Shown: piece by piece, positions 45,884-54,166 of the stretch | Layout of the letters: each line of letters opens with the position of its first letter | Position numbering within the stretch: position 1 is the first letter of the stretch | NCBI RefSeq assembly: GCF_010669145.1 | Contig: NZ_CP048635.1 | Span: forward strand, 682,001-746,000 | Direction of reading: 5' to 3' | Length of the DNA: 64,000 nucleotides | From: Rhizobium oryzihabitans | Lineage (GTDB): Bacteria > Pseudomonadota > Alphaproteobacteria > Rhizobiales > Rhizobiaceae | Made by a program: the position numbers and the translations under genes | Notes under the pieces: model-generated | The model's database searches: none | Told to the model about the DNA's origin: nothing | What the model saw: only the letters and a program-made list of their open reading frames with translations

Positions 45884-48421
45884 TTACGTGCGTATCGCGC
45901 CAATTGCCGATCCTTCCCTACCGCTGCCAGGCGATCCTTGTGTCCTCCAGAGGCAGGCGGGCCAGCGGGTGATAGGGGACGATGCGCGGCGTGAAGTCGG
46001 AGACCGGCCGGTTCGGGGGATGGAGGCGCGGTATCGATAAGAGCCTTGGCCCGAATCCTGTCCTGTCATCACCGCGAGGAACGCCTTTTCGCCCGCCATC
46101 GGTTCGGCGTAGAGTTCCACTTTGACCATCTCCGGCGGCAGTTCGCCGAGATAGACCTCGACGGAGAAAAGGCGGGTGTCTTCAGCCTCTTCCGTATTTA
46201 CGGCGCCGAAGCGCACATGCGGCCAGAGCCTGTCGAGGTCCTGTTTCCATCGCGCCAGTTCCCGCGCGACCTTGCCGCCTTCCGCCGAGCGCGCTTCATA
46301 GGCCACGGCGGCAGGGAGATAGAATTTCTCCGCATATTCCCGAACGGTGCGATTTGTCGAAAACCGTGGCGCGAGGCTGGCCATGCTTTCGCGGACCCGC
46401 TCAATCCAGCGAGTGGGAATACCATCCTGATTGCGGCTGTAGAATTCGGGAACGATGACGTCCTCCAGGAGCGAATAGAGTGCATCCGCTTCCGCCTCGT
46501 CAACAGTCGGATCGTCTCCGTGCTCCTCGCCGTCGCCTATGGCCCATCCGACCTCGGGTTCATAGGCCTCCGCCCACCAGCCATCGAGTTCCGACAGATT
46601 GAGCCCGCCGTTGGCAAGAATTTTCATGCCGCTGGTGCCGCTGGCTTCCCAGGGCCGGCGCGGCGTGTTGATCCACACATCGACCCCTTGGACGAGCCAT
46701 TCGGCCTGGCGCATGTTGTAGTCGCGCACGAAGATAAGCCGGGATCTCAGTTCCGGCCGTCTGGCGAATTCGTTCCAGGCTTTGATCAGCGCCTGGCCTT
46801 CGGCATCCTGAGGATGAGCCTTGCCGGCCAACACGAGCTGGACCGGGTGCCGGGCATCGGTCAGGATGCGGACCAGCCTGTCGGGATCGCGCAGCAGAAG
46901 AGCAGGACGTTTGTAGGTTGCGAAGCGGCGCGCAAATCCGAGTGTCAGGGCATGCGGGTCGAAAATCCCATGGGCGGCGTCGAGCCCACCGCCGATCTCC
47001 GCGTCTTCCACGCGCTGGCGCAGATATTGCCTGCGAACCCGATCGCAAAGGTTTTGCCTCGATTCATTGCGCATTCGCCAGATTTGCTGGATGTCGAGCT
47101 TGAGGATGCCGGTTTCCAGTCCGGTCAGGTCGCCACGCCAGCGATCCTTGCCTGCGGCTTCGGTCCACAGAGCGTCGGACTGAACCGAGTCCCATGTCGG
47201 AACATGTATGCCGTTCGTCACATGCCCGATTGGCACGTCGTCGGTCGGCCAACCAGGGAAGAGAGGCTGAAAGAGCGACCGGCTAACCTTTCCGTGGAGC
47301 GCACTGACGGCGTTCACCGCGCCGCTCGAACGGATGGCCAGGTAAGCCATGTTGAACGGCTCAAGGTCATCGTTGCGATCCTTCCTGCCGAGGGCCAGAA
47401 AATCGGCGATGGCGATGCCGAGATGATTTTCGGCATAGGACCGGAAGTATTTTGTGATCAGTTCAGGCGCGAAGCGGTCGAAACCGGCCGCGACGGCGGT
47501 ATGAGTGGTGAAAACATTGCCGACCCGTGTTGCCGCCAGAGCCTCGGCAAAAGATACGTCATGATCGACCCGGAAGCAGCGGATGCGCTCCAGAGCGGCA
47601 AAGGCCGCATGCCCTTCATTCAAATGGCAGACCTGCGGTTCGAGCCCGAGTGTGCGAAGGAGCTGCCAACCGGCCATTCCCAATATCATTTCCTGCATCA
47701 GACGCGTCTCGGGGCCGCCGCCATAAAGCTCGCTCGTGATGCATCGATACGTCGCGGGATTTGCGGGATCGTTCATGTCCAGCAGGTAAAGCTTCAGCCG
47801 TCCGATCTGGACTTCCCAGGTTCTGATCCAGAGCTTGCATCCGGGAAGGTCGATTTGCAGTCGCAACCATTCGCCATCGGCGGAACGCAACGGCTGGATT
47901 GGGAGCTGATCCGGCTCGTTGACCGGGTAGAGGGCTTCCTGGCTACCGTCCCGCCCTATCGATTGACGGAAGTAGCCTTGTGAATAAAGCAAGCCCACCC
48001 CGACGACCGGCACGCCGAGATCGCTGGCGGTTTTCAGCTGATCTCCCGCCACGTTGCCCAGCCCGCCCGAATAGATGGGCAGGGCTTCGGTCAGCATGAA
48101 CTCCAGGCTGAAATAGGCTACGGTTTTCAGCGGCGAGGCTGGGTGTGCCTGTTGGAACCATCTCGATTCGTTTGCAGCCTCCCGCTTCTCCTTCAGCAAT
48201 GCTTCGATAGTTTGCCTGAAATCGGACTGAGCAAGCAGAGCCCTTGTTTTGGAGCGCGAGACGGTGTGGAGAACACCCCATGGATTGCCCGTGGTTTCCC
48301 ATGTTTCAGCATCGAGCTCCCTCCACAGCCGGTCGGAGGCGTGGTTCCAGGACCAATGCAGGTCGAGAGCCAGCTCCCGAAGGGCGAGCAACCCGCCTGT
48401 CTCTTCCGGCTGCCCGTCCAT
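45884..48421 (-). CDS. glgP: Alpha-glucan (glycogen) phosphorylase, C-terminus frameshifted
   Basis: GT35 phosphorylase releasing glucose-1-phosphate from glycogen or maltodextrin. About 845 codons; LALDLHWSWNHASDRLWREL, PIYSGGLGNVAGDQLKTA, CHLNEGHAAFA and the PLP-lysine region GTSGMKILANGGLNLSELDG are intact. Domain order matches the short bacterial alpha-glucan phosphorylase type. After RYRASIP the frame changes: the last 40 residues are nonsense, whereas another frame encodes VSDFTPRIVPYHPLARLPL then EDTRIAWQR and stops at 45918. The C run (G5 on plus, 46015-46019) appears one base short. Start at 48421 behind GGAGGAG. FNR-type box about 110 bases upstream. Confidence 0.9.
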   Translation of the reverse strand: MDGQPEETGGLLALRELALDLHWSWNHASDRLWRELDAETWETTGNPWGVLHTVSRSKTRALLAQSDFRQTIEALLKEKREAANESRWFQQAHPASPLKTVAYFSLEFMLTEALPIYSGGLGNVAGDQLKTASDLGVPVVGVGLLYSQGYFRQSIGRDGSQEALYPVNEPDQLPIQPLRSADGEWLRLQIDLPGCKLWIRTWEVQIGRLKLYLLDMNDPANPATYRCITSELYGGGPETRLMQEMILGMAGWQLLRTLGLEPQVCHLNEGHAAFAALERIRCFRVDHDVSFAEALAATRVGNVFTTHTAVAAGFDRFAPELITKYFRSYAENHLGIAIADFLALGRKDRNDDLEPFNMAYLAIRSSGAVNAVSALHGKVSRSLFQPLFPGWPTDDVPIGHVTNGIHVPTWDSVQSDALWTEAAGKDRWRGDLTGLETGILKLDIQQIWRMRNESRQNLCDRVRRQYLRQRVEDAEIGGGLDAAHGIFDPHALTLGFARRFATYKRPALLLRDPDRLVRILTDARHPVQLVLAGKAHPQDAEGQALIKAWNEFARRPELRSRLIFVRDYNMRQAEWLVQGVDVWINTPRRPWEASGTSGMKILANGGLNLSELDGWWAEAYEPEVGWAIGDGEEHGDDPTVDEAEADALYSLLEDVIVPEFYSRNQDGIPTRWIERVRESMASLAPRFSTNRTVREYAEKFYLPAAVAYEARSAEGGKVARELARWKQDLDRLWPHVRFGAVNTEEAEDTRLFSVEVYLGELPPEMVKVELYAEPMAGEKAFLAVMTGQDSGQGSYRYRASIPRTGRSPTSRRASSPITRWPACLWRTQGSPGSGREGSAIGAIRT

Positions 48422-49081
48422 GCACTCCTCCGAAACTAGAAAAACTGAAAGCGAACTCTTCTGCGAATCTCAATATCCGTCCGCCTTAAAACAGCATGAA
48501 CCCTATAGATGATCTTGTCATCAGTCGTTGACTAAAATCAATCAGAAAGCGCGGAGGGGATCCCGAGGGTAGCCAAATGACGGCAGTCGCGTCCGTGGAA
48601 GGCCGAAATGTTGCGCAATCGTCGCTCATCTACGCGCTCATGGGCGAAGACATCCTCGAACAGTGATCTTCCTATCACTGGGCACGAAATCCTTGTTCCG
48701 CTCCCACTGGTCGCTGCCAAGCGCATCACCACTGACAAAGATTCATATCGCTGGGCACTTGGGGGCCAGGGCTCCGCGACAGAAGTTATCATCGTCCGAT
48801 GATTCCTGTTGTCATCGAGTGATGATTAATCTAAATTGCCGCCAAAATGAGGATGTCGGCAATTTCCTGTGAAGACGTTTCCAACACCAGCTTGGTAGGG
48901 TTTTGATTTGGCTTCTGCCACATCGTTGACTTGCTCGAATGGGCAGGCTTGCGCCGCTTTCTAATCGACCGGTGGGCGGTGACGCAGATATGCCGAGAAA
49001 GCGGAGGCGCATGACCGGATATTGACCTGCCGATCCGTTACAACCACAGAAACAATCCACACACTTGAGGAAGACGATCAA
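48422..49081. other. Long intergenic region upstream of glgP
   Basis: 660 bases between the divergent glgP and DUF2934 genes. Apart from the FNR-type box at 48528 I see no feature. Short frames on both strands (longest 84 codons, minus, 48538-48792) show no recognisable protein; the region may be degraded. GC is lower than in flanking genes. Confidence 0.45.
48528..48541 (-). promoter_or_regulatory. FNR/FixK-type box upstream of glgP
   Basis: TTGACTAAAATCAA fits TTGAY-N4-RTCAA, the anaerobic-box consensus bound by FNR/FixK/FnrL proteins in rhizobia. It is about 107 bases from the glgP start. Suggests low-oxygen induction. Confidence 0.5.
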
Positions 49082-49312
49082 ATGTCGGACATCGATGAGA
49101 ACTGGGTTCGCAATCGCGCGCATGAAATATGGGAAGCAGTAGGGTGCCCGAACGGAAAAGAACTCGACCACTGGTTTCAAGCCATGGATGAATATCTGTC
49201 TTTGGTCGAAAGAGATGGAGAGAGCTCGCCCGGTGACCCTGTCCCGGTTCAGGATACCGGTAGTGGGGAGGCGGCCGTAAAGTCCAAATCGCCAGGAAAA
49301 ATGTCGGAATAG
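49082..49312 (+). CDS. DUF2934 domain protein
   Basis: 76 residues. DIDENWVRNRAHEIWEAVGCPN then GKELDHWFQAMDEYLSLVE is the DUF2934 consensus (helical, R..A..IWE..G.P.G.). Acidic soluble protein; function unknown. It often occurs near stress and glycogen-related genes, as here. Start taken at 49082 after an A-rich stretch without a strong ribosome site; a longer frame from 49022 is less likely. Confidence 0.85.
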   Translation: MSDIDENWVRNRAHEIWEAVGCPNGKELDHWFQAMDEYLSLVERDGESSPGDPVPVQDTGSGEAAVKSKSPGKMSE

Positions 49313-49511
49313 GAAAGCGGCTTTTCGAGGCGTGCTTGCAGGCAGTCGGATCTGTCGGTGAACGGAGCCGCCCTTTCATCCAGATAGGTGATCGTGAGGT
49401 CTACGCCGACAGCACGGAACGCCGTCGCGCAGCCGACCGCAATGGGCGTCTCATTTGCTACGCTGACGACGAGCCCACGTTTCCCGCACAGATCGAGACC
49501 GCCTCCATATC

Positions 49512-50690
49512 TCACATCATCAGGACGCCCAGGGCATCGGTGGCGATCACCTGCTCCTCGTCCGTCGCAATGATGATCACCGGGATCCGACTCGCGGCGC
49601 TTGTTATGATCGACTGATTGGCGGCGTTCGCGGCGGGATCGAGATCGATGCCGAGCCACATCAGTCGGCTGCAGATGTCGGCCCTGATCGCTGGTTGATG
49701 CTCGCCGATGCCGGCGGTGAACACCATGGCATCGAGACCACCCACCGTTGCGGCAAGCCGAGCAGCTTCTCCGGCGACGCGCAGCGTGAAGAGATCCAGA
49801 GCCTCCCTTGCTTGCGGCGCCTCGCTGGCCAGAAGGTCGCGGCTGTCGGCGCCGATGCCGGAAACACCGAGTAGTCCGGAGCGGTGATAGAGCATATCCT
49901 CCAGAGCTGCCACCGGCATCCCTTCCTGCGACAGCAGATGGAGAAGCACGCCGGCATCCAGCGCGCCGCATCGCGTCGCCATCGGCACGCCGTCGAGGGT
50001 CGAAAAGCCCATGCTGGTATCGACGCTGCCGCCGTCCTGCATGGCGCAGAGGCTGGCACCGGAACCAAGATGGGCAGCAACGACCTTGCCGCCGGCCAGT
50101 TGTGGCCAGTTGCGTGCGAGCTCGCCTGCGATGAACGCGTAAGATAGTCCGTGAAACCCGTAGCGCTTGATCCCGCGCTCGTGGAGTGCTCGCGGGAGGG
50201 CGAAGCGGCGCACCAGGTCGGAATTTGTGCGATGAAAGCTCGTGTCAAAGGAAGCGGTCTGGCGAAGGTCTGGCCGGAGCCGCCTGATGGCGCGGATCAG
50301 TCTAAGGGCCTGCGGTTGGTGCAGCGGCGCTAACGGAACAAGGGCCTCCATCTGACGTAGTGAACCTTCATCGACAAGCACCGGGCCTGAGAATATGTCG
50401 CCGCCATGCACCACGCGATGCCCGATCGCCGCCAGACAGTCGAGCCTGTAGTGCCCTGCCAGATGATTGAACGCTTCGCCGAGAACCTCGTCCAGTTCCT
50501 CGCCCGGTTGTGCCTTGAGCTCGACATCGACATGCTGCGACCCTTCCAGGAATTGGAAGCGCAGCGGCGTGCTTCGAAAGTCGATCATGCCCTTGCCGAC
50601 AGGTTCGAGATGCCGCCCTTCCACGGAGAACAGGCCGATCTTGACGGTCGACGAACCGGCGTTGAACGTGATCAGCAGCTTGGCGCTCAT
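49512..50690 (-). CDS. ackA: Acetate kinase
   Basis: Interconverts acetyl phosphate plus ADP with acetate plus ATP. 392 residues; LLITFNAGSSTVKIGLFS (phosphate-binding start), GHRVVHGG, YGFHGLSY, AHLGSGASLCAM and VFTAGIGEH are all intact. Its ATG overlaps the stop of the phosphotransacylase gene (ATGA), so the two enzymes are made together for acetyl-CoA-derived ATP. In low oxygen this pathway gives substrate-level phosphorylation. Confidence 0.95.
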   Translation of the reverse strand: MSAKLLITFNAGSSTVKIGLFSVEGRHLEPVGKGMIDFRSTPLRFQFLEGSQHVDVELKAQPGEELDEVLGEAFNHLAGHYRLDCLAAIGHRVVHGGDIFSGPVLVDEGSLRQMEALVPLAPLHQPQALRLIRAIRRLRPDLRQTASFDTSFHRTNSDLVRRFALPRALHERGIKRYGFHGLSYAFIAGELARNWPQLAGGKVVAAHLGSGASLCAMQDGGSVDTSMGFSTLDGVPMATRCGALDAGVLLHLLSQEGMPVAALEDMLYHRSGLLGVSGIGADSRDLLASEAPQAREALDLFTLRVAGEAARLAATVGGLDAMVFTAGIGEHQPAIRADICSRLMWLGIDLDPAANAANQSIITSAASRIPVIIIATDEEQVIATDALGVLMM

Positions 50691-52120
50691 GCTGCTGTCC
50701 CCGCCGCGAGCCGCTCGCTGCGGCCCACAAGCAACTTTGCGAGGGCTGCCGAAGCGATCCGCGCGGCGAGCGGGTCGGAGCGGCTGGTCAGCACGATCGG
50801 CACGCGTGCCCCGAGCACGATCCCGGCTGCCGTTGCTCCGGCAAAATAGATGAGTTGTTTGGCGAGCATGTTGCCTGCTTCAAGGTCGGGGACCAGGAGG
50901 ATGTCGGCTTTGCCGGCGACCTCGGAGACGATCCCTTTGGTCCGCGCCGCATCGATACTGATCGCATTGTCGAATGCGAGCGGCCCGTCGACGTACGCGC
51001 CAGTAATCTGACTCCGCGCCGCCATTACGGTCAGGGCGGCCGCATCGAGGGTCGCCTGCATCTTTAGATTCACCGTCTCGACTGCGGCGAGCACAGCAAC
51101 GCGCGGCTTTTCGACGCCAAGTGCCCGCAGCAGATCGACTGCGTTCTGGCAAATGTCTCGCTTCTGATCGAGCGTCGGCTGGATATTGATCGCCGCATCG
51201 GTAACGATCAACGGCTTGCTGTAGGCGGGCACGTCCAGCGCGAACACATGGCTGATGCGGCGCTCGGTTCTCAACCCGGATCCCGGCGCGACGATGGCGC
51301 CAAGCAATTCGTCTGTATGCAGGCTGCCTTTGACAAGGACCGCCACCCTGCCGGAAACGGCAAGTTCCACCGCACGCGCCGCCGCGGCATGGCTATGCGG
51401 CGCGTGCTCGATCGCGATCCCGTCGAGGTCGGTTTTCGCGACTGCCGCCGCCGCCCGGATCTTGGCCTCGGGGCCGACAAGGAGCGGCTCGAACAATCCT
51501 CTTTCGCGGACTTCGACGGCAGCGAGTATTGCCTCGGTCGAGCATGGATGCACGATCGCCGCGCGTACCATCGGCAGTTCGCGGGCCTGCCGCACAAAGG
51601 CGTCGTATCGATCGCTGCGTGCCGTTGCGTGACCGGACGGTTGCGGCGTTGGCCACTCTATGGAATGGGCAGGCGCAATCACCGTCGCAGTCCCTGAGAG
51701 GACCTCTTCGCCCTTCTGGTTCGAGCATGTCGTGTCGAGGATCACAACCCGGTTTGCCGGCAGTTTCCTGGTGACGCGAACCGTCGCTGTGATCGTGTCG
51801 CCAGACAGGACCGGCTTGAGGAAGCGGAACTCCTGTCCGAGATAGGTTGTCCCGGGCCCGGGCAGTTGCGAACCCAACACTTCGGAAATCAGCGTGCCCG
51901 TCCATGCACCATTCGTGACGACGCTATTGAAGACGTGCATCGCCTCGGCAGCCGTATCCGGTGACGCATCGCCTTCGCCCGTTGCCATTGGCGGGTCGAT
52001 CTCGCCTTTGTCCACGCCCGCGACCCGCACCAGAGAGGCCGTGTCTCCGAGCTCCAACTCGTCAAATGTTCGATTCCTCAGCCTGCCGGGAGCCACGATA
52101 GCCTCACTTCTGAAAAACAT
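50687..52120 (-). CDS. MaoC-phosphate acyltransferase fusion protein
   Basis: 477 residues. The N-terminal MaoC/hot-dog domain (about 10-140: NRTFDELELGDTASLVRV, YLGQEFRFLKPVLSGDTITATV) resembles enoyl-CoA hydratases. The C-terminal phosphate acetyl/butyryl transferase domain (about 165-477) shows ILAAVEVRERGLFEPLLVGP, HSHAAAARAVELAV and PDLEAGNMLAKQL. In rhizobia this fused enzyme is annotated as a bifunctional enoyl-CoA hydratase/phosphate acetyltransferase. Start taken at 52120 (MFFRSEAIVAPG); the long upstream frame is not protein-like. Coupled to ackA. Acyl-group preference is not determinable here. Confidence 0.9.
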   Translation of the reverse strand: MFFRSEAIVAPGRLRNRTFDELELGDTASLVRVAGVDKGEIDPPMATGEGDASPDTAAEAMHVFNSVVTNGAWTGTLISEVLGSQLPGPGTTYLGQEFRFLKPVLSGDTITATVRVTRKLPANRVVILDTTCSNQKGEEVLSGTATVIAPAHSIEWPTPQPSGHATARSDRYDAFVRQARELPMVRAAIVHPCSTEAILAAVEVRERGLFEPLLVGPEAKIRAAAAVAKTDLDGIAIEHAPHSHAAAARAVELAVSGRVAVLVKGSLHTDELLGAIVAPGSGLRTERRISHVFALDVPAYSKPLIVTDAAINIQPTLDQKRDICQNAVDLLRALGVEKPRVAVLAAVETVNLKMQATLDAAALTVMAARSQITGAYVDGPLAFDNAISIDAARTKGIVSEVAGKADILLVPDLEAGNMLAKQLIYFAGATAAGIVLGARVPIVLTSRSDPLAARIASAALAKLLVGRSERLAAGTAA

Positions 52121-52502
52121 AGGTGCCGCGAGCACCGCAGAGCGGCGGAAATTCCGAGTCAGACGCGTCCATTTTTGGCGGAGGTACGCGTCCAGCCAGC
52201 GACTGCGCCGAAAGCCAGCCCTGCCATTCCTCCCACCAGGACCCCTCCTTTTGCATCGCTGCGCCAATCCATCATCCGGGCTGAGGCAGAGATCAGCCGT
52301 TCGGTTCAAGGCGACGCTATAGCGTCGACTACGATGACCGGGTTCGCTAACAATCCCGGCATTCTGGACGCGCTGGTCAACACGAAGGTGACATCCGTCG
52401 GGCGCCATGCGGGTATCGTGGCCGTCGCTGTGCGCTGAGAGGTTGGGCACGGCAAGTCCACTCGGAACTGTTTCAGTCATCAGCGGCGCGTTCGCGCGGA
52501 AC
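52121..52502. other. Intergenic region between TetR and phosphotransacylase genes
   Basis: 382 bases. On the minus strand a short frame encoding a Gly/Ala-rich hydrophobic peptide (about 37 codons, VLVGGMAGLAFGAVAGW) is visible near 52165-52280, but it lacks support as a gene. No clear promoter or operator. Confidence 0.35.
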
Positions 52503-53093
52503 TTAATCGCAAGATGTGTCGCGATCATTCGGGCCCAACTCAAGGATGGCCGCGATGACCATCCTGACGTCTTCTTCCAGCGCCGCGGCGTCTCCCTTCA
52601 GAAGAGGGTCGGCCTTGATCACGTCCTTAAGAATGCCAACACCCGCCAGAAACGCTGCGACCAGTGCTGCCCGCCTCCTCGGTACCATCGGGTGCTTGCT
52701 CACCAGTGGAGTAACGAAATCCTCTTCGAGGAACTCGTTGAGCACGCGCGAGGCTGCCGGGCTAGCGAACGATTGTATCACGATATCGAGTACCCGAATC
52801 TCGTTGGCGGCCTTCCTTGACAGGATCTGCTTCGTCAGAATTGAGGGCAGGCAGCCATCGTCATCGGCGAAGAGTTGCTCGGGTTTGCCGCTCTCCTTGA
52901 CCGCCTCGTAGAAAAGTTTCTCCTTGGATCCAAAGGAGCGGTGGACGTAAGCCATGTCCACCCCAACGTCGGCCGCAATGTCGCGAAGGCCCGTATTGTC
53001 ATAGGAATGGGCCGAAAAACGAAGGATGGCGGCTTTTAGAATGCGCTCGCGCGTCGTGTCGTTGGCATCCGGGCTTATGACTCGGTTGGGCAT
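52503..53093 (-). CDS. TetR-family transcriptional regulator
   Basis: 196 residues, start at 53093 (MPNRVISPDAND) behind GGAG. The N-terminal helix-turn-helix is RERILKAAILRFSAHSYDNTG and LRDIAADVGVDMAYVHRSFG (about 15-60). The C-terminal ligand domain is helical and unlike any that I recognise. Between acetate-metabolism and efflux genes: it is transcribed away from the HlyD/RbbA operon, which lies about 1 kb away and has a TetR-style palindrome in front, so it is the likely repressor. Inducer unknown. Confidence 0.88.
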   Translation of the reverse strand: MPNRVISPDANDTTRERILKAAILRFSAHSYDNTGLRDIAADVGVDMAYVHRSFGSKEKLFYEAVKESGKPEQLFADDDGCLPSILTKQILSRKAANEIRVLDIVIQSFASPAASRVLNEFLEEDFVTPLVSKHPMVPRRRAALVAAFLAGVGILKDVIKADPLLKGDAAALEEDVRMVIAAILELGPNDRDTSCD

Positions 53094-53491
53094 GATTTCT
53101 CCTATTGACCGAGTAGCAGGATTAGCTGCACAAAGCTTAACAGTCAACGCATGATGACTAGACTGAGTTCCCTGGGATGGGTGACGAATTCAGTATTATT
53201 GCAAATTCCGCAATAATTATTGAGGTTGCCGTCAATCCGGCAAAGGTCGTCGGGCTGCATTTGGCGGCAACGATAAGGCTGTCGACCGGTTCGATCGCCG
53301 GTCTGCCACGCATTGGATGCCGAGCTACCGACACCGCGCGATTTCAAGGGCACGCCACTCACTACTGCGCCCAGCTTTTCGAAAGCCGAGGAGAGCAAAC
53401 GCCGAGACCGTCTGCCGTAGCGAACCCGAACGCACTCAGGGTGAACGAGTCGCCTTCACCAGACGGAGTATTATCAAACGACAGCAACGAA

Positions 53492-53529
53492 ATCATCACC
53501 TGTTGACAAGGCGGTCAACAGGTGATGAT
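53492..53529. promoter_or_regulatory. TetR-style operator: 16-bp perfect inverted repeat
   Basis: ATCATCACCTGTTGAC and its exact reverse complement are separated by AAGGCG. The core TTGAC-N6-GTCAA is a frequent TetR-family operator layout. It lies between the tetR gene and the efflux operon, so it probably controls one or both. No T-tract follows, so a terminator is unlikely. Confidence 0.6.
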
Positions 53530-53662
53530 ATAACAAAATGCAACGTGTCCGTTTCGATGCGCATGCTTGTTGGGGGATTTCATGTAACCAACAATGAAGT
53601 GAGGGGCGATGAAAACCGGCAAGGCGAGAAGGCTACAGAATAGGTCGACACACGACGTCGGC

Positions 53663-53690
53663 ATGATTTCATTCTATTTGATGAAATCAT
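53663..53690. repeat. 10-bp perfect inverted repeat
   Basis: ATGATTTCAT and ATGAAATCAT separated by 8 bases, in an AT-rich patch about 400 bases upstream of the efflux operon. Could be a second regulator site; no specific protein is implied. Confidence 0.4.
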
Positions 53691-54070
53691 TATCATCGTC
53701 TTTAGCCGGTTTTTATTCTGGACGATATCGAGGAAGCCTCAAGGCGACATTGCGCCTCGTCCCAGAGCAAGCGACCTACCTTCGCAAACTGTCGACAATC
53801 GATCAGCCTGCCGAGATGCTTGCTGGTCGCGGCAGCAACATCCGCGAGTTTATGACGGGTTGGATAAGTGAAGGAAGGCATACGTCCAAACAGGGCATGG
53901 CCAATCTTTCGCCCGTCGGATGACCCCAGGTACATAGCGATCGATTGCTGCTCTGTGCCCTGCGTGCAGCGCCTTCGGTAGGGACACGTTAAACACCAGG
54001 CACAAGGCAGAGGCCGGTCATGAACCTCGATCGGCCGCGACACACGTCAATCAAGATAAGGTAGGTTTTT

Positions 54071-54166
54071 ATGGCGAATACTCATTCCCAACATTCAAGC
54101 CCAACAACAAAAGAGTCCGACGGACTTTCCCTCAGTGACAGAAAAGCTGGGTGGATGCAGTCGTGA
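54071..54166 (+). CDS. Small leader ORF coupled to the HlyD gene
   Basis: ATG frame of 31 residues (MANTHSQHSSPTTKESDGLS onward), hydrophilic, with AAGGTAGG before the start. Its TGA overlaps the GTG start of the membrane-fusion protein (GTGA), so translation may be coupled. Not recognised; may be a leader peptide or a chance frame. Confidence 0.4.
   Translation: MANTHSQHSSPTTKESDGLSLSDRKAGWMQS

Larger units (their letters stand above)
53094..54070. other. Long regulatory/intergenic region before the efflux operon
   Basis: 977 bases without a supported gene. It holds three inverted repeats: ATTATTGC/GCAATAAT (53195-53217), the 16-bp palindrome at 53492-53529, and ATGATTTCAT/ATGAAATCAT (53663-53690). 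A 104-codon plus-strand frame (53609-53923) has no recognisable family or ribosome site and is not called. Confidence 0.5.

Noticed and set aside
46046..47983. 645-codon plus-strand frame opposite glgP
   Set aside because: Antisense shadow of a conserved enzyme.
52175..52438. 87-codon plus-strand frame between tetR and the phosphotransacylase
   Set aside because: No family and no ribosome site; likely non-coding.
53609..53923. 104-codon plus-strand frame in the efflux regulatory gap
   Set aside because: No convincing ribosome site, atypical codons, no family, and it contains an inverted repeat.
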